Part shown: one piece after another, positions 10,536 through 21,609 of the stretch
Position numbering within the stretch: position 1 is the stretch's first letter
How the letters are laid out: the number at the start of each line of letters is the position of its first letter
Assembly (NCBI GenBank): GCA_021234535.1
Contig: CM037843.1
Span: 21,173,911-21,237,910 of the forward strand
DNA from: Stichopus chloronotus
Lineage: Eukaryota; Echinodermata; Holothuroidea; Aspidochirotida; Stichopodidae
Length of the DNA: 64,000 nt
Reading direction: 5' to 3'
Made by a program: the position numbers and the translations under genes
Notes under the pieces: model-generated
Database searches by the model: none
What the model was told of the DNA's origin: nothing
What the model saw: only the letters and a program-made list of their open reading frames with translations

Positions 10536-12666
10536 CCTTGTCCAATTAATAAATACAAGTATGAAAGACCAAACGTTGAAATAAACAGTTATGGTGTGGC
10601 GGTAAACTGTGACGCATATAAGTTTGAACGATAAGCGACTTTAACATCAATGCTTACAGGGGGAAAAAGGTTACACAATAAATATGCAGTTCTAAATACT
10701 ATACATTTAGAATTTAGTTTTACTGTAGCCGACTCTATATGAATTTCTCATACAGTCCTTTTTTGATACACTGCATTTTCTTGTCACTTCAAGTCATCTA
10801 CAGAAGTAATGCCTTAGGCCTATTTTTGCGAAGAATGATCCTTTCTTAACATTACAAAGGAAGACAATGAGACTTTTCTACCTAAGTTTTCTTTATCTCA
10901 GCATGAGAGTTAACAACAGCATAGAAAAAATCCCCGTACACGTTAGTAAAAAAAAGGGGCGGGTCTCTATTCTACTTTTAAAACCCCCCTCCGTCGCAGA
11001 CACACACACCCCATGTAGTGATAATTGAAGATCAGCGCTAAATAGGTTCAAAGTCCATTACAATGCACTCATGACAGCTGTCCATCAAAATCACAGATTG
11101 TGTTGTGTTATCACCGTTTGCATTAGAGTCATCATACGGCTCAAACTAAATCTACAGAAATTTTTAACAGTGTAGGTGAAAGGGCGTCATCGTATAAGGT
11201 TACTTCAAAGTTTAACTGCTGTTGTTGTGAAGGAAATGTCATTTTGACCCAAAAAGAAGTTAACTCGCTCAAAGTTTTGTGCGTGAGACAAGCGACCTAT
11301 ATTTTGGGTCATTTTGACTCAGTTTTGGTTCAAATACTTGACCCAAAATGGATCTGTACCCTTCTGACCGCGTCAGCTAGGCGCTAAATCTATCGCCGAG
11401 TCAATGAGAGTTGAAGGAAAAGTTATATGAAACAACGTTTTAATACATTTACTACCTCGGAGAAGATTCTTTCTGATAAGATCTCCTTGATAAAACATGC
11501 AATTTGTCATAAGACCAAAATCAGGAGAAAAAAAAAAACACGATCTCCCTAAGAGCACTTTAAATGACTAAAATCTACTGCAATTTCCTGTAACTTTGCG
11601 TGACCGAAGTCATTTACGTAAGTTTAGCTGGAAGGTATTTAACTGCGGAAGCATGTTACTTTTCATTGCAATGATTTCACTATTATCATGTCTTTACTGA
11701 ATTATTACACTTAATCTCTTCACCATTAATGACAAAAACTGAACTTTTCATTTTGCAACGTGGTTGCGTTCGCTTAGGTTTCTATGGTAACGTCATGCAA
11801 AATGTTGGACGGGAAAGATATCTTAAATGAAATAACTTCCGAAACTTAACAATTGATTAAAGCATACCCACAGGAACATTTCCTGCGTTTGAATGAAAAA
11901 CCAATCAATCAATATGGAATCTAAAGTGGCAGAACTTGCAAAGATTACTCCCTTTCTGGTGTGATGGATTCGTTTATTTGGTCGAATTCATGTGGAAGGA
12001 GGGTTAGGAGGACGAGGGGGGGGGGGGGGTGGGTTACTCCTTGTCCCAGAGCGCAAAAGTGTGATCGTATGTGGTATATCTGACATCACCATGCACCACC
12101 GAAACAAACTTTCGACAAAAGTTTTCCCAACAACGAGGACTACGGTGACACAGCATGCTAGTGTAGGCTGTTGTTAGCTTCAGTGTTTTCACTTAGGATG
12201 TAAATTCTGTCAGATCGAAACAAAAAAATGTCGTTTACTGAAGCGTCACTTTGATTGACAAGTCGAAGAATTTGAAGAATTTCATTCGTCTCGTCTGTCA
12301 TTATCACAATTCAAATCGAATTTTTTTTTTTGGAAACTTGGCATTTGCGGTACAGGTGTATAATAGATTCCCACATTTCCAAGTTACTCTTTACTTATTC
12401 TCTGTAATGAGTAGTTATTTTTACATTTATGTCGGTGGTTTTAGAACATCCTCGATGCCATGGATCCCTAAAACCAACGGAAATTATACGACATAATACT
12501 TCTAACACGCTAAAATATTTCACACAGAAGAAAAATATATTTAATGATCTTTAGTGAGAGAGGGGTTGCAGTCTTATCGTTTAGGAGAAACCATTCAGCC
12601 TTTAAATGTCAACGGTCTTCACAAGGTAAGTATAGGAGCCTTGCAGTTACCATGTCGAGTGACTAA
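10536..12666. other. No gene recognised; TTTTGGGTCA motifs and G14 tract
   Basis: Between 11238 and 11351 the motifs TTTTGACCCAAAA, TTTTGGGTCATTTTGAC and TGACCCAAAATGG recur in both orientations, suggesting the remains of an inverted-repeat element. An RFX X-box-like site, GTTTCTATGGTAAC, is at 11778-11791. A G14 tract lies at 12016-12029. Open frames are short and unrecognised. Confidence 0.45.
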
Positions 12667-13098
12667 AAGTGATTGCGTGTGTTCTGAAAAAAAAAAAAAA
12701 ACAAGGATAAGATTATGTTTGATCTTAACTTTTTCTTTGTTTTTAAATGTACACGGGAGGTTGTACATGGGCGGACTACGTCTTTCAATAAAGGAAAATA
12801 ACAGTAACTACTTTGAAAAGCAATTGGATTGGCATAAAAACAATTAAAAAAAACAGAAATTATTTGAAAATTAACGGTTCTTACTATAAGCGCTTACATA
12901 ATCAATATGCAAGAGTATAGATCTCACTGGTGTATCAAAAACATACCACTCAAAACTCGCTCCTTGGTTTGTATTAGGAATTGAAGTATTTGGTGAAGGA
13001 AGGACTGCATTTACAAATAACCTGCGAACTGATCACAAAACTGACGTGTCAGTGATCCCGAGTTGTTTTGACTAACTGAATATTCAATACTAGTATAT
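12667..13098 (+). repeat. Dispersed repeat family X, copy 1
   Basis: This segment is homologous over its whole length (about 70% by eye, with indels) to the reverse complement of 51481-51900. Well-conserved blocks include GATTGGCATAAAAACA, TTCTTACTATAA and TGTCAGTGATC. The plus-strand frame reads ...LSIKENNSNYFEKQLDWHKNN and then meets a stop, while the other copy stays open longer through the same region. That pattern suggests a decayed transposon-encoded or other multicopy coding sequence. An A15 run at 12688 interrupts the homology. The family is not one I can name. Confidence 0.75.
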
Positions 13099-13687
13099 GT
13101 CTGTCCCATTGGCTTGTTCAAAGAGGGACACCGTTGACTTGGATGAAAACTGCCAACCACATCATTATCGTATTCTACACTTTTGTGTCGTTATGTTAGG
13201 AGAAGTTGAAATCATATATGACAGAATTAACCAACTGAAACCTATTTATTTTCCCAGATTGTCTGAATGGTACAACTAAAAGCCTTACCAAACTTTTGGA
13301 GATGAAATTTCAATTTTTGTTACTTAAAATTTGTTACATTTAAGGTTAAATAAGCGCTTCAATTTCAAACAAAATAAAGACAATCTTGCAGTAACTGTTA
13401 CATGACATTTTTGTCACCTTGATACAACTGGAAATTTTTCTTGACATGGGGAAGTCTTATCGTAAACAGCAATATCTATATATATCTGTTGCTGTTTGAG
13501 TTGCATGCATTGAAAAAATATTTTCTTTCATTTAAGAACTCATGTCGCTTGTCAGCGGGGAATGCCGGTGTTCATAATGTCTCTTTACCATTGTCGGATT
13601 TTTCAACGTTGGTTTAAAGTCAAAACGTCAGATTACTGTGTTAGTTTATTTTAAATGCTTGATGGGTAAGAAAACATTTCACTGACT
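13099..13687. other. No gene recognised; 9-bp inverted repeat at 13464-13497
   Basis: AAACAGCAA (13464-13472) and TTGCTGTTT (13489-13497) are perfect reverse complements separated by a 16-base AT-rich loop. No coding region is evident. Confidence 0.45.
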
Positions 13688-13833
13688 CCCCCCCCCCCCC
13701 CACATTTCGATGAAGAACGTACGGTTTGTTTGTTATTTGATTAAAAGCACTTCAAAACAAAATGCAGATATGGCGCCAGGCTCTAAATACACTCGGTTAC
13801 TATGACCTAAAAAAAGGGAGGGGGGGGGGGGGG
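13688..13833. repeat. Complementary homopolymers C14 and G14 facing each other
   Basis: A C14 run (13688-13701) and a G14 run (13820-13833) lie 118 bases apart on the same strand and are perfectly complementary. They could be the poly-C and poly-G ends of one small element, as also seen around 18786-19095, or chance neighbours in a tract-rich region. Confidence 0.55.
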
Positions 13834-14259
13834 CAGGAGAGGAATAACTAAAAGTTCGCAGTCAAATAATGACCTAAATTTGCGCTAAAATCTGTCTGGA
13901 TTTGGGTCAAAAGGTGACTGAGATATCTGCGTTTTCTTATCCGAGTGATTTTAGAACACACAGAGCGGTCACAAATCCGAGTTAAATAGATGTAACTGGT
14001 TAATGTTCGTTTTGCAGACTTTCTGGTCATTTTTTCCCCTTGTGTATCAAACTGGTGTTGGCTACTGCATCGTGGCTTTATTTTGGAATATAGCTTACAG
14101 GAAAGACTTGTTTTTTTTTTATTTTATTTTTATTTTTTGCTTTGTTATGATCTGCCACGATTCTGTTTTGTAGTACCGGTATGTTACAAAGAAAGGGATT
14201 TGGCGGTAAGTGGTAAAGAACACGGTGTTGATATGCTAAAATTAGTGAAATCCACGTAT
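13834..14259. other. No gene recognised
   Basis: Overlapping frames on both strands (13848-14030 and 14078-14275 minus, 14083-14307 plus) give low-complexity, unrecognised peptides. A T-rich tract lies near 14110-14140. Confidence 0.45.
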
Positions 14260-14289
14260 GGGGGGGGGGGGACACGTGTCCCCCCCCCC
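14260..14289. repeat. G12-ACACGTGT-C10 palindrome
   Basis: A 12-base G run, the 8-bp palindrome ACACGTGT and a 10-base C run make a near-perfect 30-bp palindrome centred on the E-box CACGTG. A related sequence occurs at 3234-3254 (G11, CACGTGTCCC). Either strand could fold as a GC hairpin, and the G run could join intermolecular G-quadruplexes. Confidence 0.9.
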
Positions 14290-15509
14290 ATGCGAACTAT
14301 TACGTGATAGGCCTATGTGATCTTCCATGAGCTGCATCAAGCAGGCTTGGTCATACTGAGGGATTTGAGTGCTTCTAGGTTCTATCCGCATTGACCCTAA
14401 ACATGCACTCGCTAGCTTGCAAATGTTTCATTCCTTATAGATGCTTAACACCGATCAGCTTTTATCACATGAATTTCCGCATACTCACGGATGATTTGGT
14501 TTGATTTGAATCTTGGTCCGATTTGGCCTTCCATGAAATCGACACAGGAAAATAACATCGTAACCGATTATAGGAAGAAGCACACTGTATCATCTCCGCG
14601 ACCCTGATTTGATGAACCGCAAAACAAGGAACACAACAGGAACACAACAGGAACAGGAGGGATTTCTTCAACTATCGGCTAATGGGCATGATGGGAAATA
14701 CCAGCGAACTTCTTAAAATCCTGTTTTCTCTGCAAGTTGGTTTGTTCGTTAAAATCAACGAAAGATTGCACGATTTCATCACACTTAAATCAAGGCAGAG
14801 AACGAAATACATCAAAGAAAGACGTATCGGCGGACGAGTAGTTTCGTTCTGTTTATCGCTACGGGTAGCGGCTACTTGAGAGCGGCAGCCAAAAAGGCAC
14901 TACGCGGGCTAAGAAACCGTTGACTGCTGACCAACAGTCTGTCGATGACTCGGCTAGCACTGTTTCATTATTGCAAGCGAGTTATGATTACATGAGCGAT
15001 CGTTGGGTGAAACCAATCGAACGTAAAAAAGTTATAAAATAATTTGCAGTGTAAAACATGAGGCAGCCTGGATCAACTACCTAGTCATTACAGACTTTTT
15101 GTAATGTGCTTAAATTGTTTCTCGAGAAGACCTTTTCTGCATGATAGAACACGACGTGTCTCCAATGGTTTGGGTGAGAAGGCATAAACATGTATAATAT
15201 CATGTGAGGATTCGCTGGATCAACATATCATTGGTAGGCTCCTCATCAAAATAGCTGGAGGAAGATGAAAGGGAGGGGGAACGATCTGTGAAAATCAACG
15301 ATCCTAATGCACTTTCATGTCTCGCCCCCCCCCCCCCATGTACCTCTCCCGGCCCATTCTTCCTTTCTTCGCAATGTTGTTTTCTTTCTTCCTTCACTTC
15401 AAAAGGAAGTAACATTACCCTGCAAATCTGGCATGCACGCTCAGGTGTTTGACTGACGTCCGACGGACTCACAGTCTGATTGCCCGACAGTGAACAATGT
15501 GTTGGTGCA
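14290..15509. other. No gene recognised; 11-bp tandem at about 14628-14656; C13 tract
   Basis: AGGAACACAAC is repeated about 2.5 times near 14628-14656. A C13 tract lies at 15325-15337. The 139-codon minus-strand frame at 15200-15619 translates this C tract (as Gly) and the edge of the minisatellite, so I do not regard it as a gene. Confidence 0.5.
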
Positions 15510-15803
15510 ACTATGGTACATGAACAGTCATGACCCACGTCAGACAATAGTACGAGAACCATGGTAAATGAATAGTCAGTGCACCATGGTACACGAATAG
15601 TCCGAGAACCATGGTACACAAATAGTTGTGACCCACGTCAGACGAAACATGGTACATGAATAGTCAGTTCACCATGGTACACCCGAATGGTCCGAGAACC
15701 ATGGCAAACGAATAGTCTGAGAACCATGGTACATGAACAGTCGGTGAACCATGGTAAACGAATAGTCAGTGAACTATGATAAATGAATAGTTGGCGAACC
15801 ATC
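15510..15803. repeat. 25-bp minisatellite (CCATGGTA core)
   Basis: About eleven diverged units follow the pattern GAACCATGGTAcAtGAATAGTc, mostly at 25-bp spacing. A 15-bp insert, TGACCCACGTCAGAC, occurs exactly at 15531-15545 and again at 15629-15643, giving a higher-order step of 98 bp. Most units contain the NcoI-type palindrome CCATGG. Copy number is likely to vary between individuals. Confidence 0.9.
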
Positions 15804-16874
15804 TGTTTTGCTGTTCGTCAACCTCAAATTGGATATAGAAAGCCATATCTGCGAAAAGTTGAATAAATAAAATGCCTGTCAGAAGTAATCCCCTCTCATA
15901 TACATACACACACACACGCACACACACATGACATGGTGTTTTCTTTTTTTATCTGAAGCTATGAAAGACTTTTACTACATGTAGCATGTGAAGGGTCACT
16001 ATGATCCTTTTTTGACTTGTAGGATATTATGCCCATTGTTAGCAAGTGACCCGACTTTATGCTTGAATAAGTTCTATCACAGTGACATGGAGATTTCCGG
16101 CAGGTGGGTCGATTAAAATTGGTGGCTCTTACCTTAAAACGTGTTTAAGACATCTCCATTTGCGTCTTTCCTTTTTTTTTCTCACTTGTCTCTTGTTTTT
16201 CGTTTCGTCAAATCGAACGTGCAATTACACGTGACTCTTAGAGTCAATTTGGGGGCAATAACCAGCAATTTGCACGCCCCAAATCACGCATACCGGTAGC
16301 CTATAGGCCTACTTAATACCGGGGAATGTTTAAACGTCATACACGACTGTGTACAGCAGAGGTAGACACCATTTCTGAATCAATGCCGGGGCGACATAAA
16401 CCATCTTTGAATTTAGAGACTGGTCCCACAGGTTGCACTGTCGCCCCCTATTGTCCTTCTCTTTTTACACAGCTCTCTTGTCTAGTGCTACTGATAGAAA
16501 CAAAAGTTCCGGTATCGGTTATCACAAGGTTTTATATGGATACCGGAAGAGTTTTTATTACTTTTTCCCTTTTCGTTCGTTCGTTTTTTTTTTATTCTCG
16601 TTCATTTTTTGCATTTCTATTCAAACGCATGACTCCTCTCCGCAGGTCTCATTTGGAGCACTAGCAAGCACGTTGGCTACCCCTAATGCATAGCGTTGAT
16701 CTGATTATTATACACACGACGAGAACGTTGAGTAGTGTGAGACATTACAGAGTTTACGCTTAAAAAATGAATGACATCGAATGTTGAACTCCACGCGTTC
16801 ATGGTGGTATACTTAAATATAGTTATAACGTGGAAGTTTATGAACCGCAAGAACCTCGTCGTTTATAAGGGATA
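15804..16874. other. No gene recognised; (AC)n and an inverted repeat
   Basis: An imperfect (AC)n microsatellite lies at 15903-15928. ATTTGGGGGC (16247-16256) and GCCCCAAAT (16276-16284) form an imperfect inverted repeat. Overlapping frames at 16326-16693 are Phe/Ser-rich and unrecognised. Confidence 0.5.
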
Positions 16875-18005
16875 CAGTGTGTAGTCGAGACTACACTTAA
16901 AGAGTCCAAGCGGACCTCGACCGAGTACTATATGGGTTCGAGTCTAAGATCGAGACCGAGTCATTTCAATTCGAGTCCGAGTCAAGACGGAGTCCAACAA
17001 ATCCGAGTCGAGCCTACCGAGACCGGAAGAGATGCAACATTCCTAATAATTATTTTAGAAGCATACATATTTCTTCACCAAGAAGTTTCGTATGCCCAGT
17101 ACAGCTCTTTAATAACAAACAAGAATGTCTAAATTATATACCACCTTCCAAATCATTCACTGCCATGACATATATGACAATAGTATAGGCTGTTACAAAT
17201 TAATAAATCAAAGGATGGCAAAAAAGTGTTAATGCCTTGTAAGGATTGGCTGAGGAATATCCTGGCTAACAAAGAAACACAAAATCGATCAGTGACAGCG
17301 TTTCTTTTCTTCTTTGGTTGATGCCACATGTGATGAAAATGCCGTTTGAATCCCATTGGTAATGCAACATATTCTCGTTTTAGAGCATCATGCGAGCACT
17401 TTTGGATAGTAACTAGAGTCAGCTCTAGGCCAACTTTGGCAGTAATACTGACCTACATAACATATACACTGTGTAATATGTTCCACAGTTAAGTCTGTGT
17501 GTAATAACTGTAGGTTTTTTTTCTCTTTATGAGACTCCCTTACCTCGGTCAAAATATGTTGTACATCTTTAAGTGGAGGTGATTGTGATCAGTGCAATAA
17601 AAACAATTTAGTCACACCTAGGAAGATACAGTATAACTGGATGCAAGGATGTACGTAGTGAATCTTTTAAAAGAGCATGCAAATACTAGTTAATACTGGT
17701 TACACAACCAGGGAGCTCACTGCTCTTACCCGCAGTAGCATAATGAGAAGTTAGTATTATACCTCCTAAATTGAAGGAGACCAATTCTAAGGTTTGAAAA
17801 AAAAAAAAAAAAAACTACCCAGTAACACATACATACTCTGGTGCTACTGTCAACTGAATGTTAATTCCCAGCTGTTGAGTCCAGTCAGTCATTACAATTA
17901 GCCTTGCAATTTTGCGGTCGCGGGTTCGAGACATCGAGTCATGGGACCCCGAGACCGAAACCAAGACCGAGTCATTTCTGTTCGAGACCAATCCGTAGCC
18001 CTTTC
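16875..18005. mobile_element. Possible hAT-like non-autonomous element with GAGTC-rich ends
   Basis: TAAGGGATA (16866-16874) precedes the block and TAAGGGCTA (18006-18014) follows it, an 8-of-9 match compatible with an 8-bp target-site duplication. Both ends are rich in degenerate GAGTC/GACC motifs; AGACCGAGTCATTTC is shared between about 16958 and 17964. The left end begins CAGTG, a usual hAT start, but the right end lacks a matching CACTG. No transposase frame is seen inside; an A18 run lies near 17796. Boundaries and class are tentative. Confidence 0.45.
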
Positions 18006-18014
18006 TAAGGGCTA

Positions 18015-18785
18015 TTCGGCCATTTCAGCCCACTACATGCAGTTACCCCATTTACTTCACCAGCTCTCTTCTCCTTTATAATTTCTCTAATCGTCCAGCT
18101 AACCGACAGACATACAGCTCCCCGCATGAAGCTACCTCTTTTCTATTCTGTCATTCCCCGTATCTGTCGGCCGCCGGAATGCACGAGAACACCGTGAGTG
18201 TATGAAATGTAGGTAATCCGATGTGACAAAAAATAGTGTCTGAGTGTTCAACGGACGAAAAATCACGGAGACTGTGTCCATAGGAGCATTGTTCGGGTGG
18301 AATTGTGTCCAGTGGACAATATTTAAAAATTAGCGAAACGTAACTTCCTTTGCAACCAATGCACAACATTGATGTCACCTATCGTCGTCACCAACGACGA
18401 CGAAAAAATGACAAATAACAAGAAATTTCCTGGTAATGCTTGTAATGCTAATCAGCCCGCCTTATAATCGGACGTATTCCTAGATGCTTTATAAGCTAGC
18501 TGAGCTGTACATATTTGTACTCATTCTTGTCATAAATAGTCAAACAGAGTAAAGGCACTGTTTTAGTGTTGCAATTCTTCTTAAAGGAATGGTGTCTGTT
18601 CGGATGGAAGATCCGTCCTGAATACTACGGGTAACATTTACTGCCACCCAGGTCTTGACGAAGTGATCTTGTCTGGTCTCTTCGTACACGAGCTTTCAGC
18701 ACATCAATTTTTCGGTGGTGACGATTGAAACTCCACCCACACTCATCGTTTTCTGAAGATCATTGGACCGGAAACTCAAACTAGA
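18015..18785. other. No gene recognised
   Basis: Mixed sequence without structure that I can interpret. The minus-strand 75-codon frame (18151-18378) has no recognisable features. Confidence 0.45.
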
Positions 18786-19095
18786 GGCGGATTCAAGGAA
18801 GGGGGTGGGCCAGTAATCACCCCCATTCCAACAAATGTGGTACTCATTTATGAAAACACAAAAGAAGTTTAATCTGATTTCAATGCAAGAAGAAATCCAT
18901 ACAACCGTTCAATTTGTGATAAAGTTCAGGTCTTAAACATGACATGATTTGTCAATCATTGCACTATTTCGCATCTGAGCACACATAATCGAAATTTTCC
19001 ACAGAGTAGTGGATAACCCCTCCCATTACACACTAGGTCTCCACTTGGACACAGCTAGCCCCCCCCCCCCCTATTCACAAATTTCTGGATCCGCC
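18786..19095. mobile_element. Short element with GGCGGAT-type inverted ends and poly-C
   Basis: GGCGGATTCA (18786-18795) is mirrored by TGGATCCGCC (19086-19095), 9 of 10 complementary. Each end has a G/C-rich tract just inside: G5-T-G3 at about 18801-18809 and C13 at 19059-19071. The roughly 310-bp body is non-coding. GGATCC-type ends joined to poly-G are common in invertebrate interspersed repeats in my experience; the family is not named here. No target duplication is obvious. Confidence 0.5.
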
Positions 19096-21570
19096 CTTTC
19101 ATACCTACTTTATAGTTCACTGTTCGGTCTTCCTGGTTAGGCTTACCGAAATTAATTACGTAATACATGACGTCAAAGGTAAGATCTCCTTTTGATTCGA
19201 AAACAGTAGTTTTACACGTCTCGATTAAATGCCGGATAATTTTACGTGGTGTCGGAAATACACTTGTAGATCTTTCGTACGGTGGATTGGCCATCAACAA
19301 TAGTTTTATGTCTTTGCAAATGGGTTTTATGATTGCAAGTTTTTGACTGCAGTTTCTAAATGTATGATACATTATGCTTGAAAAATCACTTATTTACTAG
19401 CATTCAGACCCTATGACGTCACGAAACGTCATGCATAAAATACATACGGAAGAAGCTCTTTTCGAACACTTGTGAACTAATTGCGTTCGTTCATGAGATT
19501 TGCCTTTTCAACGGTTGAACAGCACTGACTGCCTAGGGAGTTGTTACATTATAAAAACTCCATCCTATGTAAAAAATATCATGTAGTGTGTTACACACTC
19601 AGTGCCACTTTTTCTTTTGTGAAGCCATTACATATTGTCTTTTAATTAGGCCTACTTGCTTTCTTGTTTACACATTGGTAAGGTTTATTAATAAAAATGA
19701 ATCTCTCAGGACATTTCGAAATTCTATCGAATATTGACACATGTTTGTGTCCCTCCCCTGACGTCATAAAAAGTTGCATACGTAGCTAATGCTTATTCAT
19801 GATATAGGTGTCAGACAGGAATTTGCCGGTAAAATATTGAATTTGTGGCTATTTTTGACGAGTTCAGAGATGAATGCAGTCAATACCCTATAAAACGTCA
19901 TGGTCATGTCACACGACCTTTCAACGAAGTTCAAATGGCAGCTGCCTTCTGATCACTATCGAGTAGTATCTATAACATTCTATAACATATCTATATCACT
20001 ATCTATAAGTACAGTAACGTGTGGGTGAACATAACTATGACTAGGGTCACTTAAACTGGCTCAGGAGGCACATACATTTTTTTTATTCAGTGACTATAGC
20101 AACAAGGGTCTTGAACCAATGTGAACATACCATTAAGTTTCGGAGAATCCCAAAAGGGATGTGCTGCGATATTTATCAAAACCGCATGCAACGAACAAAA
20201 GAGAAGGAAAAAGTTATTGGGCCAAGGTAGTCATTGTTACAACCCAACGTAACTTTCCCAGCAGGTGTGGTATGTACGGCCGTTTAACGTAGGTCTACGA
20301 AACAGAGTGCAGTCAGAGCTGATGCATGAGGAATACACTTCCGTTGTGCGGGCTCAATCCAACAGGGATGGTAGAAATACAGATAGAGAAAGATTTCTTG
20401 TGCGTGCACAGATCATGGCATGCGGTAGTTAGCAGACTAGGGAAATTACCTGTTTACGTAATTGACTAAAATTAGCGTGGACTATTCAAATTAACCTACA
20501 CTGCAGTCCTCAATGATCGACCATCTGTCGGTGGAATGATAGCGTAACCATGAAAACACGTTGTGTCCTTCAGTAACATGTTTGCGGTAGAGCTTTGGAA
20601 GGCTGCCAAGTGGTATTCAAAGAAACGTTCCACATCAATCACGCAGTAACAGTTTAAAACTTCCTGACTTGGGGAAGAGGGGTGCAAACAAATGGTGAAG
20701 AGGCGAGGGGGTGGGGTTACTCCGTATAGAATGAAATTGCGCTTGTGGATCCTGTGAAGGCGGTATCCGGCAACCTATAGGGTTATTTTCATCTAACATT
20801 TTTGGTACGCCCCGCGACAACCGATGATGGCACTCCGCTCTCATAGTCTTCCCGCAATTCTAATATAGCATGTAGGCCTAAGTAATAATGGGCTCCCCTC
20901 CGAAACATGCTAGGGCGGGGATATGCTTTCATCGCCAGTTTCCAATGACGAAAATCTCTGAGATCACTGAGAAATCACTGAGAAGTGCCATTTCCATTAA
21001 TCTGAGGTGCATTTGCATCACATATTTTCTCCGCTTAAATGGTGTCGATACTGATTGTCACACACTCACCTTTTGCCCCTCCCTGATTCAAAAGACTGCT
21101 CATACCACTGATAGGACAGACGTTTTTAGGTCAGATCCCTCCCATACTAGGTTGCTACCTGTGTGCTGTAGTATCAACAAAATGTGTAGGCGTCTTGATA
21201 CTTTTCCAGACGTATTGTTCTCTAACAAAACAAACTTCTGATAAATGAATCAGGAAATATGAAACTTTTTTACAAATTCAGACATTTGGGGACAACTTGA
21301 CTAGACACCATCCGAGGGTCTCGCCTCCTTCAAAAATTTGCCAAAGGGGAGGGGTTTCCTCCTACCATTAGACCTTCACCAGGGCACTGATCACACCTCC
21401 CCCCCCCCCCACCAAAGGCCAAAACTACGTTCCTATGCCTATGGAACGAAGTGTTTACACCTAATTGTGGAACTTCGGAACCGGTCGATTTCCAGTTTGC
21501 TTTTGCACGTGTGTATGCAACAATCTGGTTTATTCAGCCCCTATTAAATAGGACAAACACCCAACCCACA
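19096..21570. other. No gene recognised
   Basis: The sequence is mixed. It includes a CTATAACAT-rich low-complexity patch at about 19970-20010 and a C12 tract at 21399-21410 within a purine/pyrimidine-biased segment (21320-21420) resembling an old repeat end. Frames such as 20888-21241 (plus, 117 codons) are unrecognised. Confidence 0.45.
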
Positions 21571-21609
21571 GCATGATATCATGCATTTTGACAAGTCTTG
21601 AGACTTGTC
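21571..21609. repeat. Two adjacent palindromes
   Basis: GCATGATATCATGC (21571-21584) is a perfect 14-bp palindrome. Six bases later GACAAGTC (21590-21597) and GACTTGTC (21602-21609) form a perfect 8-bp hairpin with a 4-base loop. Such dyads may bind dimeric factors or mark element ends; no function is evident. Confidence 0.85.

Noticed and set aside
15200..15619. 139-codon minus-strand open frame
   Set aside because: It translates a poly-C tract (as glycines) and the start of the CCATGG minisatellite; the remainder is not recognised.
16930..17010. GGGTTCGAGTC resembling a tRNA B box, hence a tRNA-derived SINE head
   Set aside because: No A box at the right distance and no cloverleaf; the motif is one of many GAGTC variants in the element.
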